A stretch of 43,099 bases of DNA from Proteobacteria bacterium bin106 (GCA_002238945.1 MPNI01000019.1:1-43099); one strand, 5' to 3'. Positions 28,406-38,876 are shown, counted from the stretch's first letter. A program made the numbers and translations. The notes: generated from the sequence alone by a model not told the origin.

Positions 28406-29083
28406 ATCGACCTCCATGATAAACAAACACTATCTTACTTAGCCGATTTTATCTTATACTTAATCCAAATTTATGGTAATACGCAAACCATGTTACATGA
28501 TCATCAGAGAACATATCCTTTCTTGTTTCATCTTCAGCGAAAAGCTCATCCAAAAGCTAGCCATATTTCTACATCTAACACCATTGTTAGATACTTTTTT
28601 ACCTCAAAGCTTACGTGGCTTATGTATCTGTTGTATCTGTATCATGTCATGAAACATAAGCTTCATCATCGATGTCCATACTTGTGCCTTATCTCTGAGG
28701 CATCACTTAATAATCATCATCATATTGACAACCATAACAGAAAAAGGTGTCTTACAGTTCTTGATAGGATGCGTCAGGTAAAGTCTTTGTTACTTTTTAT
28801 GAAATTTATGAAATTTCGTTGGCAATTTTTTATAATTGCTTTATCGTATGTGAATATGAGTAAAAATAGGTGCCAGGATCATTGCAAAAGATAGGACATA
28901 ACATGTCTATTGCATGGTTAAAAAGATTAGGAAAGAGTTAAGAAAATAGAGAATATGTAAATATCATGACATGAATACTTAGGAAACAAGAAAATGAGAT
29001 GAAGTTGCAAGTTAACTGAGGATTGAGGACTGAGAACGCTTTGTTTATGGATTAAGCTACCCACTGCACTACAGGAGTTGTCG

Positions 29084-30154
29084 ATGAAATGGAATGCTGT
29101 ATTAGATGTGTTGAAAGATGTTAGAGGGAAATATGTGAAAAATACCACTGTATATCTGTTGATGGTTATGTTGATGAGCCCGCAGTATGTGTTTGCTCAA
29201 GAGAGTTCAGCAGTGAGTGAAACAGAGGAGAGTGAAGGAGATAAAGAAAAATCAATGTGGGATGGCTTTAGTGCTTCTGTTCGTTTGGGTACGACTATAC
29301 CTCGTCCAGCATTTGCTTTTCAAAGGAGAGATCGGGACACCCGCGAAAAAATAGATTATTATGATCGTGATCGTGATGCTGTTTATCTTAATGATCCTAA
29401 ATTAAGCTTGTCAGCAAGTTATGATCATTCCTTTTTTAAGGGTGTGAACTCATCTGCAAGTGTTACCGTTCAAGATTATATTAGTGCACTCAGTTCTATA
29501 GAAGACACCACTTTAAAAGCACTCCCTGGAATGGGGCTAAGCGTTACTTGGGCTAGTGGCAGGTTTCCGTCCCTGACTTTATATGAAAGTGATGTTTTTG
29601 ATTTTAAGACAGGGACTTTATCTGTGTATCTTGCTTCATCATATAACAAGCTTAGAAAATTTGGCCTATCTAGTTATTATAATGATCCAAAAGAATCTCA
29701 ATTGAATGTATTACAGCTTACACATTCTTTTGATACATTGGGATCTTACCCTCTGGCGCTGTTTGGCGAAAACGCATCGGTGAGGGCTAATTCGAGTTCT
29801 ATAGCTGTATTTGCTCTAGATCCTCTTAATAGTGATTGGGTAAAAAGAAATGGTTATATACCCCTCTTTATTGCTAATAATACACTTTCTATTAATTTTA
29901 GTAAAGTCATAGACGCCCACACTCTGGGAGTGTCTTTTAGTAATCTGTTTCTTACTTATGGGTGGGAATGGTGGACCAGCGATGTTTTAGGAAATATCAA
30001 AACTAATGAGCAAACCATTGCATTGAGTTATGTAAATGCTAATTATAACTTTAGTACGAATCTTGCATTGGAGAGATCACCTGAAGTAGTTAAAAATCCC
30101 TTTAGCAAGACAAAATCATTTAGTTTTAGCTATAGTGTCTCTTACTCATTGTAG
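29084..30154 (+). CDS. secreted protein, probable outer-membrane beta-barrel
   Basis: A signal peptide with core VYLLMVMLM and a YVFA-Q cleavage site near residue 38 is followed by an acidic linker and about 300 residues of alternating hydrophobic/polar strands (SASVRLGTT, LSLSASYDHSF, SASVTVQDY, GLSVTWASG, SFSFSYSVSYSL), as in outer-membrane barrels. The chain ends in aromatic-alternating residues but in Leu, not the usual Phe. AGGAG lies six bases before the ATG at 29084 and fixes the start; a TTG two codons earlier touches the AGGAG and is unlikely. No family is recognised. A strong terminator follows. Confidence 0.7.
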   Translation: MKWNAVLDVLKDVRGKYVKNTTVYLLMVMLMSPQYVFAQESSAVSETEESEGDKEKSMWDGFSASVRLGTTIPRPAFAFQRRDRDTREKIDYYDRDRDAVYLNDPKLSLSASYDHSFFKGVNSSASVTVQDYISALSSIEDTTLKALPGMGLSVTWASGRFPSLTLYESDVFDFKTGTLSVYLASSYNKLRKFGLSSYYNDPKESQLNVLQLTHSFDTLGSYPLALFGENASVRANSSSIAVFALDPLNSDWVKRNGYIPLFIANNTLSINFSKVIDAHTLGVSFSNLFLTYGWEWWTSDVLGNIKTNEQTIALSYVNANYNFSTNLALERSPEVVKNPFSKTKSFSFSYSVSYSL

Positions 30155-30193
30155 GTGTGTAACAGCAAGTTGATTGATCATTTCATGTCATCC

Positions 30194-30233
30194 ATTCCGT
30201 CAGTATATTGCAATTATACTGGCGGAATTTTTT
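30194..30233 (+). terminator. intrinsic terminator
   Basis: A 14-bp stem (ATTCCGTCAGTATA with TATACTGGCGGAAT, one G-U pair), a seven-base loop and a run of six T form a textbook terminator 40 bp after the outer-membrane protein gene. Confidence 0.93.
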
Positions 30234-30295
30234 ATTTATGAATCTGAGAAAAAATCAATTTATGCTTATCTACTATATATTTATAATAAGATATT

Positions 30296-31036
30296 CTATA
30301 AATGGCTAAGCCATTGTTGATAATGATGCAAAGTTTCTGGGGTGAGTGTATGGCCTTCTTTGTAAGCAAAAAAACCATACTTTGAAAAGTGTTTAGCCAG
30401 TATTTTGTAACTTGCCTCACCACAACCATAGGATATCACTTCATCGTAACAGCCATGGCTTTGAGTAATCGGTATCTCTTTAGCTTTATGAGATAGCTTG
30501 GGTAACAATTGAATGACTTCTGGGTGAACAATCGTAGTAGATGATAGAACTAAGCCGGAAACGGCAGCTTTTTTTTGGTTAACAGATTCTTTGATAACAT
30601 GATGGATAGCTAGCATGCCTCCTTGAGAGAAACCCAATAATATCACTTGAGAGTATGATCCTGTAATCATCTCCATGGCTTGGTGAAGCATGGCAAGAGC
30701 ATCATCGTAATATCTAGGTAATGGGTGATTGTCGAGCTGTTTAAGGTCAGGTTTAGGGTTAGCAAGTTCTTTGAGCATCCATGGTTCGATGGGAAACCAG
30801 AATCTTTGTTGAGGTGTTGAGGGTAGATATAAAGGAGCATCAAGACATATGCCATGATAATCATTAAGAGCAGGTATGCTATAAGCTAATGGCAAAAGGT
30901 TTTCTTTATAAGCTCCAGCACCGTGTAAAAACACTACAGCTTTATCACTAGAATGGCTACTCTTAATAAGCACACCATCTAAAACGCCGTATGTCCTATG
31001 TTCTAGGTGGTGATTTTTAGGGATATCATCATGCAT
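30296..31036 (-). CDS. alpha/beta hydrolase, carboxylesterase-like
   Basis: A 246-residue alpha/beta hydrolase. The oxyanion-region motif FLHGAGAY is near residue 36, the nucleophile elbow GFSQGG has S137, the acid is probably D198 (HGCYDEV), and the His is H229 (KEGHTLT). The pattern is that of the phospholipase/carboxylesterase (Abhydrolase_2) group, which hydrolyses short esters or deacylates proteins. No signal peptide. It lies 92 bp downstream of addA on the same strand and may share its transcript. Substrate unknown. Confidence 0.85.
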   Translation of the reverse strand: MHDDIPKNHHLEHRTYGVLDGVLIKSSHSSDKAVVFLHGAGAYKENLLPLAYSIPALNDYHGICLDAPLYLPSTPQQRFWFPIEPWMLKELANPKPDLKQLDNHPLPRYYDDALAMLHQAMEMITGSYSQVILLGFSQGGMLAIHHVIKESVNQKKAAVSGLVLSSTTIVHPEVIQLLPKLSHKAKEIPITQSHGCYDEVISYGCGEASYKILAKHFSKYGFFAYKEGHTLTPETLHHYQQWLSHL

Positions 31037-31128
31037 AAGCTATATCTTTCTTGTTTTTATCGTTCTTTGAGTTTTGTTTGCAGTCAGCTTGTGTATGGAT
31101 ATGAGCTATACTATTCATAAGAGTTTAT

Positions 31129-34100
31129 CTAAGAAAGAGGTAAAAATTGACAAATAGCTGTAAAAAATACATACGTTTTAACCTCTTTATTGGCAAAAAT
31201 TTTTTCTACACTATCTTTATAACGACTTAACTGTATGCCATACTTGGCTTGAAGCTTATCTACTTGCTTGGTATCGCAAAGATCACGGTTATCAATGGAT
31301 TCTGTTTTGAAATCGATGATCTCTAGGGTATGGCAAAACTCCACAAGAAGATCCACTCGTCCTATGGTAAGGGTTTGCTCGCCTTGCTGGAGTGATGACA
31401 GTGCTAATTCTGTCCATATATGTTTTGCTTTAGATAGATACTTTGCTAAAAAAGTGTAGCTGTTTTGAGCTTCTTTTTCAGCCTGTTTTTTCATAGAAAA
31501 AAGCTTAGGATCATCTTGTAACCCTCCCCATAGATCATGTTCCATGTGAGTGGGTAATAAAGAAAACTGTCTTTTTTTTAAAGCTCTCTCTAAAAGATAA
31601 TGAATATACTCCCCCTTCAAGGTTTTAAGACGTATCTGGTAAGCAAGCTCTGATGACATAAACGAAGAAGACTTACTAGCTAGGCTTTGCTTGGTGTTAT
31701 CTGTTTTGTAAGGGGTTAGTTGTTCGCTGTGAGCTGTTTGAAGTTCGTAGCCATAGCGAGCACTGTTATTTTGTTGAGCTTGTAGCCACAAATGATTGTG
31801 TGCATGTATCCATGTATCTTGATCTTCTGGTTCTGTGCTGACTTCTGTGGGTTTATGGGAGGTATCTTGAGTGTGTTTTAAAGATAGGTTCTTGCGGTAA
31901 TCCCATAATTCTTTTGATATCAGCTCTATATCGTCAACAGGTTTGAGATGGTCATGATCTTGATTATCCTTATCTTTTCTGTGAGCAAGATCAGCTAGAT
32001 CTCGTAGCAAAGAGGTTTCTTCTCGGTAGGTTATGAGATTTTGATGACTATTTTGAGACACATCGTGGAGGCCTTTTTTTAAAACATCATAAAAGGGCTG
32101 AATATCTTTGGCTAGATAATGGCTAGCATTCTCTTTTTTTCTTTCTACATTGTGTGCTTCATGAGCAGAGATGACTAAGTATTGTGAGCTGCGGGTTAGG
32201 GCAACATAGAGAATGCGTGTTGCTTCTTCATAAAGTTGTGTGTGCAGTTGTTTGAAAATATCATCAAACAAAGATATTTGTGATGTTTGAGATCTCAGCT
32301 CTTTTTGATGGGACAATAACCAACATGGTATCACTAAATGATTTGGGGTTTGACCTTCTAAAGGTATCTCTATGGATTGCCATTTTCCTTTACTTGTTTC
32401 ATAAAATGTATCAGCTGATTGAGATAAACACACCATAGGAAACTCTAAACCTTTAGCTTTATGAATACTCATAAGCTCTACAGCGTTGTGGGTGTTTTCT
32501 TTTGTGCTGTTATTTTCTGTTAAACAGGTTCCCTCTTTAACAGAGTGATGGAGATGATCATGGACAGCAAAAGGATGATGGTGGTATTTTGTAGCGAGTT
32601 TGAAAGATTGTGATCGAAATTCATGGATATTCTGTCTTACCATGGAAGCTTTGTTCCTGAACACACCACCTAAGGACAGGTAATAATGACGGTATTGTGT
32701 TTCCATATTGAGCTGAGCTACAAGCTCAAAAAAAGCGTGTATCCATGAGCTATCTTTAGGTGTATTTAAGAAACGTTCCACATAGATAAGTTGCTTCTTG
32801 GTTGTGCCATCTGCTAACCACCTAAGTCTTTCTAAGAAGCTTTTAGAAACATCTTCATGGTTTCGCTGTTTTTGCAATACTTGGCTATGAGCGTGGCGTT
32901 GCTTGAAGTCATATTGAATCATTGCCAGTATGCTTTTTTCATCGATACCCATAATTGGACACCGACATACTTGTAATAAAGCTAAGCTATTTGAAGGATA
33001 AAGAAGAAACTTCATCAGGGCTAAAAGATCGCAGATTTCATCTGCTGGAAAAAGATTATGAGTTGTATCTATGTGAGTGGCTATGTGATTTTCTTTGAGA
33101 GCTTTTTCAAAGATGGCAGCGTGGGTATTGTTGCGATAGAGAATAACGATATCAGAAGCTTTGATGTTACGTAATGTTCTATTTTCTTTAACAGGATAGT
33201 TATGAGGGCAAGATAAGATCTGTTTGATCTTATGAGCTAAATAGGTAGCTTCGTAGTTAACCGGATGTGTTTTGGTTTCTGGTTGTCTATAAAAGCGAGG
33301 CAGAATGCTGATACTTGAAAGGGCTGTGCCGTGGAGCTGATGGTCTGTATTCTGTGCTGCTGTCATGGGGGTGAAATGATCGATATGTAGATTATAGTTA
33401 CAGATTTCAGCGATGTAAGCTAGCAGTAGTGGGGAGCTGCGATAACTGTATTTTAAGGAGACAATAGGCAAGCTGCGTTTTTTAAAGAAGGCTTGAGCTA
33501 CTTTCATCAAAGACGGAGAGGCTTCACGAAAGCCGTAAAGACTTTGCTTTGGATCTCCAACCATAAATACCGTACGTGGTAAGTGGCTTTCTTGGGTTGC
33601 AAGAAGTTCTGAAGCTAAACGTGCAAAAACATTCCATTGCACGGTATTGGTATCTTGTAACTCATCCATAAGAAGATGTTGAATCGGCTTTTGGATAAGA
33701 TAAAAAAGATCTTCTCCCATGGGATGATCTGTAGAAAAAATGTCACTTACAGCAGTGGTGATATCTTCATAAGTGATTTGCATATGCTCTTTTTTAAGAT
33801 GACTCAGTTGTTTTTTCCAAGATACATAACACTGATGATAGCCATAATAGCTGATAGTGATCCATAGCAGATACTGAAGCTCGTTATACTGTTGAATATG
33901 ACTTTCAATCTTTTCGATACTCGAAAGCAGTGAGAGATGTTCTCGACGTTTTTTATCAGAAATTTTTACAGCGGATACTTTGCCTTTTTGGGTTATCCAC
34001 TTATTTTTACAAAAATAAGCTGCGTTGTTTTGATCTAAAGCCTCACCTATGGCCTTTCGGGTTTTTAAAGGAAATTCTAACGTGCTGATGATATCTTCTA

Positions 34101-35100
34101 TGGCTGGTTTACAACACGTAAGTAATTGCTCTTTGACTGCTTGGAGTAAGCCTTTAAGTAACCCATGATTTTCTTGTTTGCTCTTAGATGTGTTGTCAGA
34201 AGATAGATCATAAGTTGAGCAAAGCTCTTGAAATAGATCAGCTAAGAGATCTTGTGAGTGAGCTGTGAGCTTTTGCCAAAGATCAGATCCTATGTAATCA
34301 CTCAAAGATGTGACAAGATCTTTTTTAAAAAGATCATAAGGCTTGGTGTTTTTGTGTGCCAGTTTAAGGGCATGATCATCCATTTCAATGATGACTTTTC
34401 CTAGCTCTTTAGCAGAGGTTGTGGTGGGTATTTTAAGAAATAGCTTTTTGTAATAGCTTGCCATTGCCAAAAAGGCATGCAAGTTGGTTTGCATTTCAGA
34501 GTAATGATTGAGTGGTGAGTCATAAGGAGATCCTTGAAAGGCAGATGAGTGTTGAGTTTTATGAGGCCAGACAAACTGTCTTTGCCAAGCCAGTTGTTGG
34601 TGTTGATTCCATTCTTGGCCTTGGACAAGCTCAGCTTTTTCGCTAAAGCCAGCAAGAAAAGACCCATGGGGATAGCGTTTGAGCCACTTGTAAAACAGAG
34701 AATCAATGGTGAAAATGCTGAGTTCATTGCGGTATTCTCTGATGTGGGCTGCCACGTCTTCAATACTGCGTGGTTTAGGAGGTTGAGGTAAGCCAGAAGC
34801 TAGGGCGCGTTGTGTCATGTCTTTATGAAAAGCGTGGATAGAGTCATAAAAAGCTTGTTGCTCAGTGCTATTTTTTTGCTGTAAAGTTTCGCTAAAAGTA
34901 AGGATACGAGAACGCATCTGATGAGCAGCTTTTTTGGTAAAAGTGATGGTGAGGATGGAAGGAGCATGTGCTCCTGAGGCGACTAAATAAATATAGCGTT
35001 GAGCGAGTTGATAGGTTTTACCACTTCCTGCTGATGCTTCCACTAAGTAGCTTTGATAAGGGTTTTGTGGATCTTTGGAAACGGACTTGTCAAAGGACAT
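31129..35100 (-). CDS. addA: AddA-type helicase-nuclease
   Basis: AddA is the UvrD-like helicase and nuclease subunit of AddAB, which resects double-strand breaks for RecA. Walker A ASAGSGKT is at residues 22-29. Other motifs are ITFTKKAAHQM, DELQDTN, VGDPKQSLYGFR, SYRSSP, SIHKAKGLEFP and YVALTRS. The C-terminal PD-(D/E)XK nuclease has D1250 (GRVDLL) and D1263-x-K1265 (IIDFKTE), followed by QLSRYKD. At 1323 residues the length fits AddA. GGAG lies seven bases before the ATG. A RecB-like label is possible, but the AddB-like partner nearby favours AddA. It is divergent from the tricorn gene instead of following addB. Confidence 0.88.
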   Translation of the reverse strand: MSFDKSVSKDPQNPYQSYLVEASAGSGKTYQLAQRYIYLVASGAHAPSILTITFTKKAAHQMRSRILTFSETLQQKNSTEQQAFYDSIHAFHKDMTQRALASGLPQPPKPRSIEDVAAHIREYRNELSIFTIDSLFYKWLKRYPHGSFLAGFSEKAELVQGQEWNQHQQLAWQRQFVWPHKTQHSSAFQGSPYDSPLNHYSEMQTNLHAFLAMASYYKKLFLKIPTTTSAKELGKVIIEMDDHALKLAHKNTKPYDLFKKDLVTSLSDYIGSDLWQKLTAHSQDLLADLFQELCSTYDLSSDNTSKSKQENHGLLKGLLQAVKEQLLTCCKPAIEDIISTLEFPLKTRKAIGEALDQNNAAYFCKNKWITQKGKVSAVKISDKKRREHLSLLSSIEKIESHIQQYNELQYLLWITISYYGYHQCYVSWKKQLSHLKKEHMQITYEDITTAVSDIFSTDHPMGEDLFYLIQKPIQHLLMDELQDTNTVQWNVFARLASELLATQESHLPRTVFMVGDPKQSLYGFREASPSLMKVAQAFFKKRSLPIVSLKYSYRSSPLLLAYIAEICNYNLHIDHFTPMTAAQNTDHQLHGTALSSISILPRFYRQPETKTHPVNYEATYLAHKIKQILSCPHNYPVKENRTLRNIKASDIVILYRNNTHAAIFEKALKENHIATHIDTTHNLFPADEICDLLALMKFLLYPSNSLALLQVCRCPIMGIDEKSILAMIQYDFKQRHAHSQVLQKQRNHEDVSKSFLERLRWLADGTTKKQLIYVERFLNTPKDSSWIHAFFELVAQLNMETQYRHYYLSLGGVFRNKASMVRQNIHEFRSQSFKLATKYHHHPFAVHDHLHHSVKEGTCLTENNSTKENTHNAVELMSIHKAKGLEFPMVCLSQSADTFYETSKGKWQSIEIPLEGQTPNHLVIPCWLLSHQKELRSQTSQISLFDDIFKQLHTQLYEEATRILYVALTRSSQYLVISAHEAHNVERKKENASHYLAKDIQPFYDVLKKGLHDVSQNSHQNLITYREETSLLRDLADLAHRKDKDNQDHDHLKPVDDIELISKELWDYRKNLSLKHTQDTSHKPTEVSTEPEDQDTWIHAHNHLWLQAQQNNSARYGYELQTAHSEQLTPYKTDNTKQSLASKSSSFMSSELAYQIRLKTLKGEYIHYLLERALKKRQFSLLPTHMEHDLWGGLQDDPKLFSMKKQAEKEAQNSYTFLAKYLSKAKHIWTELALSSLQQGEQTLTIGRVDLLVEFCHTLEIIDFKTESIDNRDLCDTKQVDKLQAKYGIQLSRYKDSVEKIFANKEVKTYVFFTAICQFLPLS

Positions 35101-35378
35101 CTATGGACTCCAACTATAATAAGCTATCAGAATACTTCAGGTGAGCTGGTTACTTTGATGATGGATTAATGGTGGGGAAAAGAACCATTTGAAATTTCAT
35201 GGCGATATGTGTTGATGATACTCTGATTTACATGTTAGAGTGATCCATTCTATATTTTATGATGATAAACATGTATCTTTCAGCTTGTTGTATTGTGTTT
35301 GAGAAGTTGTAAGATAGTATTTTATTATATTTTCTGTGGTCTTGATGACATTACACTAATTGAGAAGGCTTTTAAATC

Positions 35379-38300
35379 ATGTATACGTCTGTATATATTC
35401 GCGATCCTGATCTTGCTGATAGTTACTTTGTGTTTGTCTGTGATGATGATCTATGGAAAGTTCCTTTTGTAAAAGGAAATTTCGCCTCTCTTGTGGATCC
35501 ATCATCAGCGAAGAAAAAGACCTTATCATCCCATTTACCACCTGCTATCCGACTGACCAACTCTGCAGCTCAGATACGCCATCCTAAAATATCTCCTCGT
35601 GGAGATTATGTGGCTTATATGAGCAATGAGTCAGGAGAATGGGATATTTACCTAACAACTGAGCATGGAGGGATCAGTAAACGTTTGACATATAAAGGAG
35701 ATACTTCCCTGGTTGGCTGGAATAGTGATGGTCATATCCTTTACACTTCTGAGACGGGCCAATACATGGCAACCACCATCTATGAAATAACTATAGATGG
35801 AGCAGAGATCCAAACATTACGTTTTGGCCGTTGTGGGTATTTCCACAACGGCCAAAGTGGCAGTGTTATTGGGCGTGATATGGGTGATATTGCTACATGG
35901 AAAAATTATCGTGGTGGTAATGCCGGACAGATTTGGGTAAAAAAGAAAGGGCAGAAGGCGTTTAAACGTATTTTAGCGGATATGAGAAGTCAAATTGGTA
36001 ACGTGGTGGCTGATGGGAAGAGCATTTATTTTTTAACGGATAAAGATGGTAGTGGTAATGTGTATACCACAGACTATGCTGGAACACGTTGTCACAAGAT
36101 CACTGATTGTAAACCATTTTATATTCGTTCGTTTTCTGTTCATCGCAAACATCTGTTATTTGCTTCAGCGGGTGATCTTTGGTTGCAACTGGCAGGAGAA
36201 TCATCGGCTCATCGTTTAGCTGTTACGGTGCATTCAAGTTTTGATCAATCACGTCCTCGCTATATCAATGCTGAAGATTACACCACTCACTTTGCTTGTT
36301 CATATCATGGTTCCATGATTGCTGTGATTGTAAGAGGTTCTCTATACACCATGCGTCCTTTTTTAGGAGGTTGTCGTCTTACGCAAATAGATGACAAAAT
36401 TGTGCGTTTTCGTGACATCTATCCTTTTGGCAAAGCTCGTGATTTCATAGCTGTTGGTGTGGATCAAGGTGGTGAAGATCGTTTGGTACAGTGTCTGTGG
36501 CAGCAAGCCACAGACACTTACAACACAAAGATACTTCCTTTAAAAAACAGTGGTAAGATCCGTCGTGTTTTAGTAGCTGATGATGCCTCTTTTATCCTCT
36601 ATTCTACTTTGCGCCAAGAGTTATGGTTACAGTGGCTTGGAAAAGCTTCCAAGGCTGTTCTTTTAGCGCAAAGTGATACACTCATTGATGGTTTTGATAT
36701 ATCTGCTGATAAAAAGTGGATTGTTTATAGTCGGCAAACCAATATGGTTGATCAGATATATGTGTATTCTTTGCAATCAAAATCATCAACTCCTTTGATC
36801 CGCTCTTATGGTGATGATTGTGCTCCTGTGTTTGATCCTAAAGAAAATCTTTTGTATTTTCTTTCCACACGGGAATTTTCTCCAGTGTATGCTGATGGTC
36901 CCAATGACCTGACCTTCTTTGGTAATACGAAGCCTTATGTGGTTTATTTGGATAAGAGTATTGCGGTTTTATCTCAGCGCCGCCTAAATTTTAAGAGTGA
37001 TGAAGAGTCCTCTGTAAAAGAAGATAAAATGAAGTCTAAGGCTTCTAAGAAAGCTTCTTCGGTGCGTAGTAAGGCTACAAAGAAGGCTACAAAGAAAGCA
37101 AAAGTCTTAGCCACTAAGATAGATTTTGATAATATTGATCAACGAGTTCATCCTTTGCCTGTGGCTGCTGGAGGATGGCGTCGGATATATGTGAGTGGTG
37201 ATAAGATCTTTTTAGTGAGGAGTTCTTTTACTCATACGTCTGAAGAGGATGGTGCTGAGACATCATCTTCACAGCGGGATATGAAGATTTATCATTATCA
37301 AAAATCCACAGATGCGGTGACTTTTTCTGGTGAGGCTCATGGCATAACCATGAGTGGTTCGGGTAAGTATTTTCTTATTCAGTATCATGACAATTTGAGC
37401 TTGGTATCTTGTGATGAAAAAACCTTTAACGATGATGATGAAAAAGACAAGCCTAAGCTCATTGATCTTTCTCGGGTGCGTCATCGTATTGATCCTCATC
37501 AAGAGTGGAAACAGATGTTATCTGAGTCTTGGTATTTACAAAAAGATCATTTCAACAATCCTTCTTGCGGTATTCCTTTTGAGAGTATTTTAAAGCGTTA
37601 TCTATCTATTGTGGATAAAGTAAAAACACGTTCAGAATTTTCACATCTCTTATGGGATATGCAAGGAGAGTTAAAAACATCTCATTGTTATGTACGTTTT
37701 GGTGATTACTATAAAAAGCCTGCTTATTTACCCACTGCAAGGCTAGGTGCGGACCTGCGTTATATAAAAAGTAAGCGTTGTTATGCTATTGAGCGTATCT
37801 ATATGGCTGAAAGTCATTATGAACATAACCGCTCCCCTCTCATAGCCAGTGGTATTTCTCTTCAAAAGGGTGATGAAATCTATTCTGTTGGTGGTTTAAC
37901 GTTTTCAAAATCATCATCTCTTGATGAGTATTTAGAAAATAAAGCTGGCACCACCGTAGAGCTAAGGGTAAAACGAAGGGGTAAAAAGCGTTTTGAAAAC
38001 CTAACTGTAGCAACTTTATCGAAGTTTAGTTACTTAAGTTACTTCGATTGGTGTTATGGCAATCGTGAGTTTGTACGCAAAATATCGCGTGACACTGTTG
38101 GTTATCTTCATGTACCAGATATGATGGATTTTGGGCTATCACAGTTTTATAAGCATTATGTGGTGGAGCGTTGTTATCCACATGTGATTATTGATATGCG
38201 TCATAATCGTGGAGGGTATATATCATCAACATTGATAGCTCATTTGATGGCAAAAGCTCTTGGTACGGGTTCGGGAAAATGGCAAAAAAACCCTCACACG

Positions 38301-38801
38301 TATCCTGCTTATGCAGCTCCTCAAAACATGGTATGTTTGATCAATGGCTCTTGTGGATCTGATGGTGATATCTTTGCTGGAGCTTTCAAAGAGTTAGGAT
38401 TAGGAAAACTTATTGGAACGCGTACTTGGGGGGGAGTGATTGGCATTTGGCCTCGTATTACATTGGTTGATGGAACGGTAACGACTCAGCCGGAGTTTGA
38501 TTTTGCATTTGGTAAAAACAAGACGAGTCTTGAAAATGAGGGTGTTCTTCCTGACATTCATCTTGATCTTACTCCTGAGGATTACCAACATGGTATTGAT
38601 AAGCAACTTATATGTGCTGTTAACACACTCAAGGAACAGGGCTCCTCGTTAGATAAGTTAGATAACAAACGAGACAAAAAGATGCATAAAGCACCGAAGA
38701 GGAAAGGAAACACAAAATCAACCCAGTTAACAGCTAGATCTTCTGTTAAGCCAGCTAAGAAAAGCAACAAGAAAACCAACAAGAACACAAAAAAAACTTA
38801 G
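35379..38801 (+). CDS. tri: tricorn protease
   Basis: Tricorn is a large hexameric S41-related protease that cuts peptides downstream of bigger proteases. The order is as in the family: N-terminal beta-propellers (repeats such as YVAYMSNESGEWDIYLTT), a C1 helical domain, a PDZ-like segment near residues 820-880 (LQKGDEIYSVGG), and the catalytic C2 domain. Likely catalytic residues are H769 (KTSHCY), S994-D995 (SCGSDGD) and E1039 (QPEFDF). Unusual are a Lys/Ala/Ser-rich insertion near residues 546-580 and a Lys-rich tail over the last 40 residues. GAGAAGG lies about ten bases before the ATG. No signal peptide, so it is cytoplasmic. Confidence 0.9.
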   Translation: MYTSVYIRDPDLADSYFVFVCDDDLWKVPFVKGNFASLVDPSSAKKKTLSSHLPPAIRLTNSAAQIRHPKISPRGDYVAYMSNESGEWDIYLTTEHGGISKRLTYKGDTSLVGWNSDGHILYTSETGQYMATTIYEITIDGAEIQTLRFGRCGYFHNGQSGSVIGRDMGDIATWKNYRGGNAGQIWVKKKGQKAFKRILADMRSQIGNVVADGKSIYFLTDKDGSGNVYTTDYAGTRCHKITDCKPFYIRSFSVHRKHLLFASAGDLWLQLAGESSAHRLAVTVHSSFDQSRPRYINAEDYTTHFACSYHGSMIAVIVRGSLYTMRPFLGGCRLTQIDDKIVRFRDIYPFGKARDFIAVGVDQGGEDRLVQCLWQQATDTYNTKILPLKNSGKIRRVLVADDASFILYSTLRQELWLQWLGKASKAVLLAQSDTLIDGFDISADKKWIVYSRQTNMVDQIYVYSLQSKSSTPLIRSYGDDCAPVFDPKENLLYFLSTREFSPVYADGPNDLTFFGNTKPYVVYLDKSIAVLSQRRLNFKSDEESSVKEDKMKSKASKKASSVRSKATKKATKKAKVLATKIDFDNIDQRVHPLPVAAGGWRRIYVSGDKIFLVRSSFTHTSEEDGAETSSSQRDMKIYHYQKSTDAVTFSGEAHGITMSGSGKYFLIQYHDNLSLVSCDEKTFNDDDEKDKPKLIDLSRVRHRIDPHQEWKQMLSESWYLQKDHFNNPSCGIPFESILKRYLSIVDKVKTRSEFSHLLWDMQGELKTSHCYVRFGDYYKKPAYLPTARLGADLRYIKSKRCYAIERIYMAESHYEHNRSPLIASGISLQKGDEIYSVGGLTFSKSSSLDEYLENKAGTTVELRVKRRGKKRFENLTVATLSKFSYLSYFDWCYGNREFVRKISRDTVGYLHVPDMMDFGLSQFYKHYVVERCYPHVIIDMRHNRGGYISSTLIAHLMAKALGTGSGKWQKNPHTYPAYAAPQNMVCLINGSCGSDGDIFAGAFKELGLGKLIGTRTWGGVIGIWPRITLVDGTVTTQPEFDFAFGKNKTSLENEGVLPDIHLDLTPEDYQHGIDKQLICAVNTLKEQGSSLDKLDNKRDKKMHKAPKRKGNTKSTQLTARSSVKPAKKSNKKTNKNTKKT

Positions 38802-38876
38802 CTGCTAGCTAGTTAAGAACTCAGTCAGTGCTAGGCTGAGGTGCTGTGGTTTTTAGACTAGGCAGCGGCTTTTTAT

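Larger units (their letters stand above)
27640..29083. other. AT-rich stretch at the strand-composition switch
   Basis: The part 27640-27960 is very AT-rich, with runs such as ATATATATTTTCTATA and TTATTAAAAATATATATTATAA. The rest holds a gene remnant and a decayed orfA. The top strand changes from C>G to G>C within about 28.5-28.8 kb. TTATCCATA at 27617-27625 differs by one base from the DnaA box TTATCCACA; no exact box was found. It is a candidate origin region or a rearrangement boundary. Confidence 0.35.

Noticed and set aside
28490-28894. 134-codon open frame on the plus strand
   Set aside because: No ribosome-binding site; composition is unusually rich in His, Leu and Tyr with no family pattern. 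It lies in the strand-switch region between remnants and is probably chance.
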